From: Muricauda sp. MAR_2010_75
GTDB lineage: Bacteria; Bacteroidota; Bacteroidia; Flavobacteriales; Flavobacteriaceae
DNA length: 64,000 nucleotides
Direction of reading: 5' to 3'
Assembly: GCF_000745185.1 (NCBI RefSeq)
Contig: NZ_JQNJ01000001.1
Coordinates: 1,201,501-1,265,500 of the forward strand
A program made the translations under genes and the position numbers. Every line of letters begins with the position of its first letter. Position 1 is the first letter of the stretch. This document shows positions 43,244 to 52,981 of the stretch, piece after piece. Below the pieces are notes generated by a model. It saw only the letters and a program-made list of their open reading frames with translations, ran no database searches and was not told where the DNA came from.

Positions 43244-46200
43244 ATGTTCCAAAAATTTATAGATCGTCCCGTACTTTCCACTGTGATATCAGTTATCATT
43301 GTGATTCTTGGTATTTTGGGACTTACCACTTTGCCCGTAGAACAATACCCAGAGATTGCGCCACCAACCGTTCAGGTTACCGCCAACTATACTGGGGCAA
43401 ACGCCGAAACCGTATTAAAAAGTGTGGTGGTTCCTTTGGAAGAACAAATCAATGGTGTTGAAGGCATGACCTACATGACCTCATCCGCAAGTAACGATGG
43501 TGCGGCAAGCATCAGTGTCTTCTTTGAACTTGGGGTTGACCCAGATATTGCTGCAGTAAACGTACAAAACCGAGTGGCCAGGGCCAATAGCCTTTTGCCC
43601 CAAGAAGTAATCCAGACTGGGGTAAACACCCAAAAAGCACAGAACAGTGCCCTCCTTTTCTTCTCCATCTTCTCCGAAAATGAGAATTACGATGGCACCT
43701 TTGTAGAAAACTATGCCAAAATCAATTTGGTTCCCCGTTTACAGCGGATTAAAGGTGTTGGAAACGTGAACGTTTTTGGCGCCAAAGATTATTCCATGCG
43801 AATATGGATCTCTCCCGATAAAATGGCAGCCTACAATTTGGTACCGGCCGATATACAGGCTGCCTTAAGGGAGCAGAACCGTGAGGCGGCTACCGGAAAG
43901 ATCGGGGAAAATGCGGAAGGCATCTTTGAGTATGTGATGAAATACAAGGGGCGACTTTCCGAGGTGGAGGAATATGAAAACATCATTCTAAAAACAACAG
44001 ACAATGGAGGTTTTCTTCGCCTAAAGGATGTTGCAGAAATCGAATTGGGTGCTTTCAGTTACGTTCGAAAAAACTCAGGGATGGGAAATCCCGGTGTAGC
44101 CGTAGGTGTATACCAGACCGCGGGATCTAATGCGAAGGAAATCATTGATGAAGTCGAACAAATCTTGGTGGAAAGTAAAGCAGATTTTCCCAAAGGACTG
44201 GACTATGTCATCCCCTTTAACACCAAGGATTTTTTGGATGCTTCCATTGATCACGTAGTGCAAACCCTGATTGAGGCGTTTATTTTGGTATTCATTGTGG
44301 TGTTCCTATTTCTACAGGACTTTAGGTCCACTTTAATTCCGGCCATAGCCGTACCCGTGGCCATTATCGGAACCTTTTTCTTCCTGCAACTGTTTGGCTA
44401 TTCCATCAATATGTTGACCCTTTTCGCCATGATCTTGGCCATTGGTATTGTGGTGGACGATGCCATTGTTGTGGTGGAAGCTGTCCATGCCAAGTTGGAA
44501 CAAGGTGGTGATTCGGCTAAAACGGCTACAAAAACGGCCATGAGCGAAATATCCGGGGCCATCATTTCCATAACATTGGTGATGTCTGCCGTGTTTATTC
44601 CCGTATCCTTTATTCAGGGGTCTTCAGGGGTATTTTACCAACAGTTTGGTATTACACTGGCCGTGGCCATCCTAATTTCAGCAGTAAATGCTTTAACGTT
44701 GAGTCCTGCCTTGGCCGCGTTATTTCTAAAACCACACGACCCCGATAAAAACCATAAATCAGGATTGTTGAAACGCTTTTTCAGAGCCTTCAATGTTGGC
44801 TTTATGGCCATCACCAACAAATACACCAATACCGTGGGAACTTTGGTGAAACGAAAGTGGGTCACGGTGGCCATGTTGATCGGGTTTAGCGTATTGGCCA
44901 TTATTCTTTTTAGGACCACCCCTGCAGGGTTTGTTCCAGATGAGGACCGGGGTATCATTTTTGTCAATGTAAGCATGCCTCCCGGAACCACCATTGAAAA
45001 GACCGAAGAAACCATCATGCAGTTAGATTCTATCTATGAATCCATGGACATTGTGGAAGCTCGAATGAGTGTGGCCGGGTTCAGTTTGCTGAACCGGGTA
45101 AGTGCCGGCTCCTATGCCTTTTCCATTATGAAATTGAAGGACTGGAGCGAACGGGAAGCCGATTCGCTATCCGTGAATGCCACTATGCAAAGGCTAAGAG
45201 CCACTTCAGGACAATTTAAGGATGCTCAGATCATTTACTTTACGCCGCCCAGTATTCAAGGTTTCGGAACCAATTCCGGGTTTGAAGTACAATTGCAAAA
45301 CAAAGGGACTGATGATTGGTTGGCCATCAATGATGTGAAAAATCAGTTCTTGGGAGCTTTGAATGCACGACCCGAAATTCAATATGCCATTTCCCAATTT
45401 GATCCTGGATTTCCACAATACGATTTGGAAATCGATATAGAAAAAATAAAAATGGCCGGTTTCTCTGCCACCGATGTGTTCAATGCTCTCCAAGGCTATT
45501 ATGGAGGAATTTATGCCACGGATTTCAACAAGTTTGGAAAACAATACCGTGTCATGATCCAAGCTAAGCCAGAAGATCGTGCCAACGAAAATTCCTTGAA
45601 CCATATTTATGTGCGAAACGAGGATGATGAATCCGTTGCTGTAAGCCAATTCGTAAATCTGAAAAAGATTTATGGTCCCGAGGTAGTGGAACGGTTCAAC
45701 CTGTTGAGTTCAGTAAAAATAAGTGGTGTGCCCAACCCTGGGTACAGTACCGGGGATGCCATAAATGCCATTGAGGAAGTGGCTGCGCAAGTATTGCCCA
45801 ATTCCTATAGCTATGACTATTCTGGACTTACCCGAGAGGAAAGCAATGCCAGTTCACAGACCGTGCTTATTTTTATTTTGAGCCTTGTTTTTGTGTACTT
45901 CTTGCTCAGTGCGCAGTATGAAAGTTACATTGTGCCCCTTTCGGTACTGCTTTCATTACCAATTGGACTTGCAGGCGCCATTCTTTTTATAAATCTAGCA
46001 GGGTTGCAGAACAACATCTATTTCCAGATTGCATTGATCATGTTGATTGGACTATTGGCCAAAAATGCCATTTTGATTGTGGAGTTTGCCTTGCAAAGAA
46101 GGAGAGCCGGATTATCATTATTTGAGGCTGCTGCGGATGGTGCCCGGGCAAGGCTTCGACCCATCTTGATGACTTCTTTTGCCTTCATCTTTGGTTTGAT

Positions 46201-46390
46201 GCCATTGGCCCTGTCCTCTGGAATCGGCGCCATTGGAAACCAGTCCATTGGGCTGAGTGCCGTTGGAGGTATGTTTATCGGAACTATTTTTGGAGTGTTT
46301 GTGATACCCGTGCTATTTGTGGTCTTTCAAGCCCTTCAAGAACGCATTTCAGGAAAACCGGAAGTAACCATTGAAGAAAGTAATGCCTAA
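43244..46390 (+). CDS. RND efflux transporter, AcrB/HAE1 type
   Basis: A 1048-residue proton-driven drug exporter. The family start FIDRPVLSTVISVIIVILGILGLTTLPVEQYPEIAPPTVQVTANYTGA is present. The proton-relay aspartates lie in GIVVDDAIVVVEAVH (TM4, about residues 405-419). Twelve hydrophobic segments and two large periplasmic loops are in the normal order, and GAILFINLAGLQNNIYFQIALIMLIGLLAKNAILIVEFA marks TM11. The order adaptor - pump - outer-membrane factor is standard; substrates are unknown. Confidence 0.95.
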   Translation: MFQKFIDRPVLSTVISVIIVILGILGLTTLPVEQYPEIAPPTVQVTANYTGANAETVLKSVVVPLEEQINGVEGMTYMTSSASNDGAASISVFFELGVDPDIAAVNVQNRVARANSLLPQEVIQTGVNTQKAQNSALLFFSIFSENENYDGTFVENYAKINLVPRLQRIKGVGNVNVFGAKDYSMRIWISPDKMAAYNLVPADIQAALREQNREAATGKIGENAEGIFEYVMKYKGRLSEVEEYENIILKTTDNGGFLRLKDVAEIELGAFSYVRKNSGMGNPGVAVGVYQTAGSNAKEIIDEVEQILVESKADFPKGLDYVIPFNTKDFLDASIDHVVQTLIEAFILVFIVVFLFLQDFRSTLIPAIAVPVAIIGTFFFLQLFGYSINMLTLFAMILAIGIVVDDAIVVVEAVHAKLEQGGDSAKTATKTAMSEISGAIISITLVMSAVFIPVSFIQGSSGVFYQQFGITLAVAILISAVNALTLSPALAALFLKPHDPDKNHKSGLLKRFFRAFNVGFMAITNKYTNTVGTLVKRKWVTVAMLIGFSVLAIILFRTTPAGFVPDEDRGIIFVNVSMPPGTTIEKTEETIMQLDSIYESMDIVEARMSVAGFSLLNRVSAGSYAFSIMKLKDWSEREADSLSVNATMQRLRATSGQFKDAQIIYFTPPSIQGFGTNSGFEVQLQNKGTDDWLAINDVKNQFLGALNARPEIQYAISQFDPGFPQYDLEIDIEKIKMAGFSATDVFNALQGYYGGIYATDFNKFGKQYRVMIQAKPEDRANENSLNHIYVRNEDDESVAVSQFVNLKKIYGPEVVERFNLLSSVKISGVPNPGYSTGDAINAIEEVAAQVLPNSYSYDYSGLTREESNASSQTVLIFILSLVFVYFLLSAQYESYIVPLSVLLSLPIGLAGAILFINLAGLQNNIYFQIALIMLIGLLAKNAILIVEFALQRRRAGLSLFEAAADGARARLRPILMTSFAFIFGLMPLALSSGIGAIGNQSIGLSAVGGMFIGTIFGVFVIPVLFVVFQALQERISGKPEVTIEESNA

Positions 46391-46421
46391 TCATTCATTG
46401 ACCGAACAAAGTAGATTACCC

Positions 46422-47822
46422 ATGAAAATTCAACCCATATATAAATTCATTTTGTTGCTCTCAGCACCTTTGTTGTTACAGTCCTGCTTTGTGGCTAAAA
46501 ACTATGATCGGCCCGAAGTGGAAACAGAAAGTTTATACCGTACGGACAATCTACCCCAAGATAGTGTCTCCATGGCCAATGTTTCGTGGCGGGACCTGTT
46601 TAATGACGAACAGCTGAAATCCTACATTGAGCAGGGACTGGAAAACAACTTGGACATCCGAATTGCCCTCCAGAGCGTTACAGCTGCCGAAGCTTATGTA
46701 AAACAGGGAAAGGCTGGGTATTTCCCAACCTTAAGTGGAACGGCAAGTTTTACCCGTACCAAAAACTCAAGAAACAGCCAATTTGGTAGCTTTTTTACCA
46801 GTGCCTTGGAACAATACGAACTCTCTGGTGCCCTTTCTTGGGAGGCTGATGTCTGGGGCAAGATTAGAAGCAACAAGCGCGCTTCGGGGGCGTCTTACCT
46901 GCAAAGTGTGGCTGCCCATCAAGCGGTAAAAACGGATTTGGTGGCTGCCATTGCAAACACTTATTATCAATTGATGGCCTTGGACAAACAACGGGAAATT
47001 GCAGAGCAAGCCTTGGAAGCGAGAAAAAGCAGCTTGGAAACCACAATTGCCCTTAAAGATGCAGGTCAGGTGACCGAAGTGGCCGTAAAACAGACCGAAG
47101 CCCAAGTGCATACCACTGAAATTATCCTCATTGATTTGGAAAACAACATTAAATTGTTGGAAAATGCATTTTGCATTTTGCTGAGTGAACCTCCACATGA
47201 AGTACAACGCGGAAGTTTAGAAAATCAATCCATCAAAAGTGATTTGCAAACTGGTGTTCCCTACCTACTCTTGGCAAATCGTCCAGATGTGATGCAAGCT
47301 GAATACGGATTGATCAACGCCTTTGAACTGACCAATGTAGCCCAAAGCAGTCTATATCCTTCATTGCGTCTTACAGCTGCAGGTGGGTTTCAAAGTTTGG
47401 AGTTCGACAATTGGTTGGATGCAAGCTCCCTCTTTTCCCAACTGGTGGGTTCACTCACCCAACCAATTCTTAATGGAAGAAGACTGCGTACCCAAATGGA
47501 AGTGGCCAAGGCACAACAGGAACAAGCACTTTTGTCGTACAAAAAAGCCTTGCTCACAGCAGGAAGGGAAGTTTCAGACGCCTTGTACACCTATAATGCT
47601 GAAACTCAAAAATTGGAAGCCCGTTCCAAAGAATTGGAAGCTTATTCCACGGCAGAGGACTATTCAGAGGAATTGCTGAACAATGGTCTTGCCAATTATT
47701 TGGAAGTACTTACGGCTAGACAAAATGCCCTGAATTCTGAATTGAGTTATGTGGATTCACAGTATGGGCAGTTGAATGCGATGGTCGAATTGTATCGCGC
47801 TTTGGGCGGTGGATGGAGATAA
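46422..47822 (+). CDS. TolC-like outer membrane factor (NodT family lipoprotein)
   Basis: A 466-residue outer-membrane efflux lipoprotein starting at the ATG at 46422 (MKIQPIYKFILLLSAPLLLQSC, lipobox LQS-C). It begins YDRPEVETESLYRTDNLPQDSVSMANVSWRDLFNDEQLKSYIEQGLENNLDIRIA, the NodT/OprM opening, with two internally repeated halves of long helices (ANRPDVMQAEYGLINAFELTNVAQSSLYPSLRLTAAGG). The longer in-frame start at 46371 would overlap the pump gene and hide the signal. It overlaps the TetR gene by 10 nt. Confidence 0.93.
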   Translation: MKIQPIYKFILLLSAPLLLQSCFVAKNYDRPEVETESLYRTDNLPQDSVSMANVSWRDLFNDEQLKSYIEQGLENNLDIRIALQSVTAAEAYVKQGKAGYFPTLSGTASFTRTKNSRNSQFGSFFTSALEQYELSGALSWEADVWGKIRSNKRASGASYLQSVAAHQAVKTDLVAAIANTYYQLMALDKQREIAEQALEARKSSLETTIALKDAGQVTEVAVKQTEAQVHTTEIILIDLENNIKLLENAFCILLSEPPHEVQRGSLENQSIKSDLQTGVPYLLLANRPDVMQAEYGLINAFELTNVAQSSLYPSLRLTAAGGFQSLEFDNWLDASSLFSQLVGSLTQPILNGRRLRTQMEVAKAQQEQALLSYKKALLTAGREVSDALYTYNAETQKLEARSKELEAYSTAEDYSEELLNNGLANYLEVLTARQNALNSELSYVDSQYGQLNAMVELYRALGGGWR

Positions 47823-48439
47823 AAAACGGCAATGTGGATAGCAGAGAAGACTTACTGGCATTTGCCATAACCAATTTTACCAAATTTGGGAGCAAGCGCT
47901 TTTCCATGGACGAATTGGCCCATAGTATTGGTATCTCAAAAAAGACCATTTACAAGCACTTCGACAGCAAGGAAGAATTGGTTACGGAAAGTCTTTTATA
48001 CCTTTTACAAAATGTCCGCGAAAGCATTGATAACTATATCGGTGAAAATCCCAATGAAAAAAATCCCTTAAATACCATTGTATTTATCTATAGATTGGGC
48101 TTGACCCACTTGCAGGTAATCAGTCCATCATTTTTTTACGGACTCAATAAATATTATCCAAAAGCCTCCAAGGCTTATGCTAATTTTCGTTCAGATATAG
48201 TTTGGCGTATTGTGTTTCCCCTTCTGGAGAAAGCCCAAAAATTGGGTCAAGTACGGCCAAAAGTCAATGTAGCGCTAATGTGCAAGCTTTTTTTGTATCG
48301 GATGGAAGACATCGTCTACGCCAACACCAATCTTTTTGAAGAATATAGCATTCAGGAGTTGTTGGATCATATTGTAGTGAACAGTTTACGCGGAATTATG
48401 ACCGTGGAATATCTTCAGATTTGCACCTTGGAAAAATAA
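47813..48439 (+). CDS. TetR-family regulator of the efflux operon
   Basis: A 208-residue TetR-type regulator. The N-terminal helix-turn-helix reads LAFAITNFTKFGSKRFSMDELAHSIGISKKTIYKHFDSKEELV (residues about 15-57). The ligand-binding half is divergent (residues 60-208). It overlaps the outer-membrane factor gene by 10 nt, so it is the last gene of the efflux operon, which also carries a GbsR-type regulator at the front. It may sense a ligand and feed back on the operon. Confidence 0.92.
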   Translation: MEIKNGNVDSREDLLAFAITNFTKFGSKRFSMDELAHSIGISKKTIYKHFDSKEELVTESLLYLLQNVRESIDNYIGENPNEKNPLNTIVFIYRLGLTHLQVISPSFFYGLNKYYPKASKAYANFRSDIVWRIVFPLLEKAQKLGQVRPKVNVALMCKLFLYRMEDIVYANTNLFEEYSIQELLDHIVVNSLRGIMTVEYLQICTLEK

Positions 48440-48600
48440 CTTTTCTTTAATCCTTCCGTTCCAACGCTTACAATATCAGAAAATAGAAACCTCTATTTTT
48501 TGGATTCTATATTTTAAGGTGTTGATTTTTATGTTTTTAGTATTGCTTTTTGCCCTGTAATCTCATAATTTTAAGAACACTACTAAAAACATCATCTATC

Positions 48601-49794
48601 ATGGGAACAACTAACATCAACAGAAGGGATTGGTTACGCAAAAGTATGCTCACAGCGGGTGGGGCCATCGCCTTGCCATACATTGGTCTTGCGGAAACAC
48701 CGCGGGCTCCTTTGCAATTGGATAATAATGGAAATGCGGTGTATAGCCCATTTTTTAAAGAGTTTTTACCAAAGCCCGATTCCATGTTCCCTGATTTGGC
48801 TGCCAAATTGAATGCAAATGAAAATCCCTATGGGCCATCTCCCATGGCTTTGGAGGCATTTAAAAATGCGGCACCTGGAGGAAACAGATATGCCTGGAAG
48901 GAATTGTTTCAGCTCGTTGACAAGATAGCCGACTTTGAAGGTGTGGAAAGCAAAAATATTATGATGGGGCCAGGGTCTTCTGACCTTTTGGAAAAAACGG
49001 CCATGGTTTTGTTCATGGACGGTGGAAACGTGGTTTCCGCTGATCCTGCTTATATGTCCCTGATTCGAGTGGCTGAGTCTGTAGGTGCTACCTGGAAGCC
49101 CGTCCCCCTGAAAGATGATTGGTCACATGACCTTAAGGCCATGGAGGCCGCTGTGGATTCAGATACAAAACTGGTTTATATCTGTAATCCCAATAACCCT
49201 ACAGGAACTATGACAGACCATGAAGAACTTGTGGATTTCTGTTCCAGGGTTTCAGAAAAAGTTCCTGTTTTTGTGGATGAAGCCTATCTCTGGTTCTTGG
49301 ATGAAGGTGCAAAAAAGAGTATGGTTTCCTTGATCAATGAGGGGAAGGATGTTATTATTGCAAGAACTTTTTCGAAAATTCATGGTATGGCTGGCCTGCG
49401 TGTAGGTTATATCGTAGCACAAGAATCCACCTTGGCAAAACTTGAAAATATAACCCGTGGCGGTATGGGAATTTCCTATCCATCAGTATATGCCGCAATG
49501 GCTGCAATGGATGACACCGAGTTCATCGATTCATCCCGTACCTTGAATGCAGAATGCAGGGAATATGTCTACCAAAGTCTAGATCAAATGGGCTTTTCCT
49601 ATGTTCCTTCCCATACCAGTTTTCTCATTTTCCCCATCGAAATGGATGGTAATGCATTTTTGGACAAAATGACCCAATTAAAAGTCGGTGTCCGAGCCTT
49701 TGAGTTCATGGATAAAACATGGTGTCGGGTAAGTATGGGCACTATGGACGAAATGAAATTGTTCACCGACGCCATCAATAAGGTATTGATATAG
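48601..49794 (+). CDS. Tat-signal HisC-like aminotransferase (PLP, fold type I)
   Basis: A 397-residue class I/II aminotransferase of the histidinol-phosphate aminotransferase-like group, with an N-terminal twin-arginine signal: RRDWLRKS (Arg8, Arg9) followed by a hydrophobic stretch MLTAGGAIALPYIGLA. The PLP lysine is in ARTFSKIHGMAGLRVGY, with NPNNPTGT (Asn for the ring) and VDEAYLWF (Asp for the ring nitrogen) in the expected order. Folding in the cytosol and export through Tat would keep the cofactor in place; a periplasmic location is inferred. The ATG at 48601 is used; the frame opens upstream but the Tat motif starts here. Substrate unknown. Confidence 0.85.
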   Translation: MGTTNINRRDWLRKSMLTAGGAIALPYIGLAETPRAPLQLDNNGNAVYSPFFKEFLPKPDSMFPDLAAKLNANENPYGPSPMALEAFKNAAPGGNRYAWKELFQLVDKIADFEGVESKNIMMGPGSSDLLEKTAMVLFMDGGNVVSADPAYMSLIRVAESVGATWKPVPLKDDWSHDLKAMEAAVDSDTKLVYICNPNNPTGTMTDHEELVDFCSRVSEKVPVFVDEAYLWFLDEGAKKSMVSLINEGKDVIIARTFSKIHGMAGLRVGYIVAQESTLAKLENITRGGMGISYPSVYAAMAAMDDTEFIDSSRTLNAECREYVYQSLDQMGFSYVPSHTSFLIFPIEMDGNAFLDKMTQLKVGVRAFEFMDKTWCRVSMGTMDEMKLFTDAINKVLI

Positions 49795-49798
49795 TATA

Positions 49799-50932
49799 AT
49801 AGATATCAGCCTACAAAAAACCATTGTATTTCTATTTTTTATCTTCATTGGAGTTCTACTTAAAGTAAAGTTTAAGTCCAAGGAAGAGATTTCTGGCATC
49901 AAAAAAATCATCCTTAACCTTGCCTTGCCGGCCACTATTTTTATTGCCCTTTTAGGCATAAAAGTAGAATTACATTTACTGGTTTTGCCCCTCCTCGCCC
50001 TTGGGCTCAACCTACTCTTGTTTTTGGCCATGCCCATGGTTTTGCCTCTCATGGGAATCAGTAAAAAGACTCCAGAATATCGTACCGCCAAGCTTTTAAT
50101 TCCCTCTTTGGCTCCCGGATTGTCTTGCTTTCCCTTTGTGCTTGAGTTTTTAGGGGAGGACTATTTGGCCAAGGCTGCAATGGCCGATTTGGGAAATAAA
50201 GTCTTCGTACTTTTCTTCCTTTACCTCGTTGCCATGAATTGGCATTATGCGCTGCAATCCAACCAAAGTAAAAAAGGTTCTGCTCAATTGGGACCTATGC
50301 TCAAGGCCATGATTTCCGAACCCGTCAACATTTTTATTGGTGTGGCACTGCTCTTATTGGTTTTCGGATTTACCATGGATTCACTGCCCTTCTTTTTAAG
50401 TGAAACCTTGGAGAAATTAAGCCTCATCATGACTCCATTGGTTTTACTGTTTATTGGATTAGCCGTTAAAATCAAAAGAAAACAGTTTTTTCAGATCTTC
50501 TCACTTTTGTGTACTAGAGCAGGTCTGGTCCTGCTAATTTCCGGAACTTTTATAATGATAACAGGTATTCAAGCTCAAAATGAAATCCTGCTCACCATGG
50601 CTTTTGGATTGAGCGCCTGTAGTTTTTGGCCCTATGCCCATATTGCTGCGGTGGATGGTTTGGAACTGGAAAACAAGCCCAAGAAAAAAACGTTCAATAA
50701 TGATTTTGGTATTGCCATATTGGCACTTTCCTTTCCCCTTTCAACCATGCTCATTCTAGGGGTGCTCAACAGTGGCACTTTTTTCGCTTCGGGCTATACC
50801 ATTTTTTTGATTGCTGGTTTGTTATTCGCCTTGGGGCTGCTTCCACCCTTATTCAACGGATTGACCACAAAGTGGGCCCACCTCAAGTTCATCAGTCCAA
50901 AATTGGATAGGCCCGCTGCGGAGAATGCATAG
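49799..50932 (+). CDS. AEC-family transporter; start codon not canonical
   Basis: An auxin-efflux-carrier-family transporter with 10 hydrophobic segments. The first canonical start codon in frame is TTG at 49925, but family-like sequence (a first helix IVFLFFIFIGVLLK, then FKSKEEISGIKKIILNLALPATIFIALLG) begins well upstream, in a frame open from 49790 with no ATG, GTG or TTG before 49925. The coordinates given assume an ATA start at 49799 (or 49796). Either a rare start, a sequence error or a shortened protein is possible. It lies 4 nt after the aminotransferase stop, so translational coupling could help a weak start. Substrate unknown. Confidence 0.65.
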   Translation: MDISLQKTIVFLFFIFIGVLLKVKFKSKEEISGIKKIILNLALPATIFIALLGIKVELHLLVLPLLALGLNLLLFLAMPMVLPLMGISKKTPEYRTAKLLIPSLAPGLSCFPFVLEFLGEDYLAKAAMADLGNKVFVLFFLYLVAMNWHYALQSNQSKKGSAQLGPMLKAMISEPVNIFIGVALLLLVFGFTMDSLPFFLSETLEKLSLIMTPLVLLFIGLAVKIKRKQFFQIFSLLCTRAGLVLLISGTFIMITGIQAQNEILLTMAFGLSACSFWPYAHIAAVDGLELENKPKKKTFNNDFGIAILALSFPLSTMLILGVLNSGTFFASGYTIFLIAGLLFALGLLPPLFNGLTTKWAHLKFISPKLDRPAAENA

Positions 50933-50994
50933 GGTTTTGGGTGGTTTTCACCTCAAATGATTATCTTAGAAAAGAACACGCTAAACCTTCAATC

Positions 50995-52290
50995 ATGTTT
51001 TTTCGCATTATTCCGCTATTCGTTTTATTGGTGTCAATTTCCCTTACTGCCCAAAAAAAAGAAATTAAAGTGGATCAAGACCGTCTGGAAAAACGCATTT
51101 TTGACCTAGCGGAATTCGGACTACAAGAAAACGGCGAAACAGAACGGGTGGCTTTTAGTGATGCCGATATTGAAGCGCGAAACTGGGTGGTTCAGACCAT
51201 GAAAGACTATGGAATGGAAGTTATAATCGATGCTGCTGGAAACATTATCGGAAAACGAAAAGGAAGCGATGCTTCCAAAAAACCAATCTCTTTTGGCTCC
51301 CATATAGACCGCGTGCCCAATGGTGGAAATTATGATGGTTGTGTGGGTTCCATGGCAGCCTTAGAAGTTATCGCAACCTTAAATGACCATAACATCAAGA
51401 CCAAACATCCATTGGAGGTCATCATTTTTCCCAATGAAGAAGGGGGTGTAATGGGTAGCCGAGCTATGTCCGGGAACTTGACCAAAGCCGCCTTTAAAGT
51501 AATTAATTCCACAGGATATTCCATGGGTGAAGGTATTATGCGCTTGGGTGGAGATACTACACACATCAAGGACGCCATCCGAAAAAAAGGAAGTATGGCC
51601 GCCTTTGTGGAGCTTCATATTGAGCAAGGCGGTATTTTGGAAAAAGAAAATCTCAACATTGGCGTTGTAGAAGGTATTGTAGGGCTAAAATGGTGGGATG
51701 TGGTCTTTACCGGTTTCGCCAACCATGCTGGGACTACCCCTATGAACGCAAGACAAGATGCACTCTTGGCCGCTGCCAAGTTTATTGTTGCCGTAAACGA
51801 AGTCACCAATAGTTTTGAAGGAGCCCAAGTAGGAACCGTGGGCCGAATTAAGGCCGAACCGGGAGCACCTAATGTAATCCCAGGCAAGGTGGTGACCAGT
51901 TTGGAAATCCGTGATCTTTCCTCGGAAGTGATTGAAAAGGTATTCCAAGCTATCAAGGCCAAAGCCCAAGAAATAGCTGATGCTTCCAATGTTTCCATTG
52001 AGTTTCATCCTTTGGATACCACGGCAGACCCCGCCCTGACCGACCCTCTGGTCTACAAGGAGATTGAAAATTCCGTAAAGGAGATAGGGCTTACCTATAA
52101 ATATATGCCCAGTGGAGCAGGGCACGATGCCCAGGATATGGCCCGAATTGCCCCAACGGGCATGATCTTTGTCCCGAGCAAGGGCGGCATCAGTCATTCA
52201 CCAAAAGAATTCACCTCGGCAGAAGATATGGCTAACGGCGCCAATGTATTGTTGAACACGATTCTAGCTTTGGATAAAAAATTAGATTGA
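50995..52290 (+). CDS. Exported M20-family amidohydrolase (carbamoylase/allantoate hydrolase type)
   Basis: A 431-residue metallo-amidase with a signal peptide (MFFRIIPLFVLLVSISLTAQ). Family signatures of N-carbamoyl-amino-acid hydrolases and allantoate amidohydrolases are all present: FGSHIDRVPNGGNYDGCVGSMAALEV, FPNEEGGVMGSRAMSG (Glu-Glu), ELHIEQGG, FANHAGTTPMNARQDALLAAA, GAPNVIPG and GAGHDAQDMARIAP. These relatives are normally cytoplasmic, so the signal peptide is unusual. The ATG at 50995 is chosen because it places the signal at the N-terminus; a near-consensus -7 element (TATCTTAG, 50962-50969) precedes it. Confidence 0.9.
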   Translation: MFFRIIPLFVLLVSISLTAQKKEIKVDQDRLEKRIFDLAEFGLQENGETERVAFSDADIEARNWVVQTMKDYGMEVIIDAAGNIIGKRKGSDASKKPISFGSHIDRVPNGGNYDGCVGSMAALEVIATLNDHNIKTKHPLEVIIFPNEEGGVMGSRAMSGNLTKAAFKVINSTGYSMGEGIMRLGGDTTHIKDAIRKKGSMAAFVELHIEQGGILEKENLNIGVVEGIVGLKWWDVVFTGFANHAGTTPMNARQDALLAAAKFIVAVNEVTNSFEGAQVGTVGRIKAEPGAPNVIPGKVVTSLEIRDLSSEVIEKVFQAIKAKAQEIADASNVSIEFHPLDTTADPALTDPLVYKEIENSVKEIGLTYKYMPSGAGHDAQDMARIAPTGMIFVPSKGGISHSPKEFTSAEDMANGANVLLNTILALDKKLD

Positions 52291-52291
52291 T

Positions 52292-52981
52292 TCAAGCTTG
52301 ATTGCCAGAGTTAACTTTACTATCCCAAACAATTTTAAAGGTCGCGTTGGCAAGCAGTCCGATACTCAGCCAATACGTTCCCAAAATGAGCACGCTAGCA
52401 TATACAAAAGGTGCTTTAAACTTGTTTATGGCCAATAGCGTATCAGAAAGCATGAACAGTATAACGGCCAACGCAATCCATGAATACGCTTTTCCCTTGT
52501 CTCTTAAATACATTCCAATGCCTTGCCATGCCATGGAAGTTATCACCAGAACATAAACCAGAACTGGTAGCATAAAATCTCCCAAACTCGGTTTGAGCCA
52601 AAAGAAAATAGCTCCTCCAATCGCGAAAAGTAGCACAAAGGAAACCCAATGGAACCGAAAACCTTTGTGTTGTAAGAATCCCAAAATAAAGAGAACGTGC
52701 GCCAATAAAAATGCGACCAATCCAAAAACAAAATACGCTGGGTTCAGCAAAAGGATATCCCCCAAAAGACAAAATCCAAAGGCTCCCATCATTATCAATT
52801 TGAACTTTGGATGCCCCTGTTTTGGAGCGAAAAACAATAGGGATACGATTAGGATAGTGGTCAACGGCTTAAAAAGCTGATAGAGATTATGTCCTGTGAA
52901 ATCCAAGTAAATGGCGATACAGGCCGAAACCGCGCTGAGTAAATTGATGCTTCTTTGCCATTTTTTGGGCTCCCCTACCAT
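52292..52981 (-). CDS. Lysoplasmalogenase-type (YhhN) membrane protein
   Basis: A 229-residue membrane protein with about eight helices of the YhhN/TMEM86 family, which hydrolyses the vinyl-ether bond of lysoplasmalogens in characterised members. Family residues appear as FGFCLLGDILLLNP (LGD, about residues 70-83) and FMLSDTLLAINKF (LSD, about 176-188). Whether the bacterium contains plasmalogens is not known from this window. It overlaps the CYTH gene by 7 nt, so the two are coupled, and its stop is 1 nt from the stop of the convergent amidohydrolase gene. Confidence 0.88.
   Translation of the reverse strand: MVGEPKKWQRSINLLSAVSACIAIYLDFTGHNLYQLFKPLTTILIVSLLFFAPKQGHPKFKLIMMGAFGFCLLGDILLLNPAYFVFGLVAFLLAHVLFILGFLQHKGFRFHWVSFVLLFAIGGAIFFWLKPSLGDFMLPVLVYVLVITSMAWQGIGMYLRDKGKAYSWIALAVILFMLSDTLLAINKFKAPFVYASVLILGTYWLSIGLLANATFKIVWDSKVNSGNQA

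Noticed and set aside
51685..52197. 170-residue minus-strand ORF inside the amidohydrolase gene
   Set aside because: The opposite frame has every family motif of the M20 enzyme; the ORF has no recognisable features.
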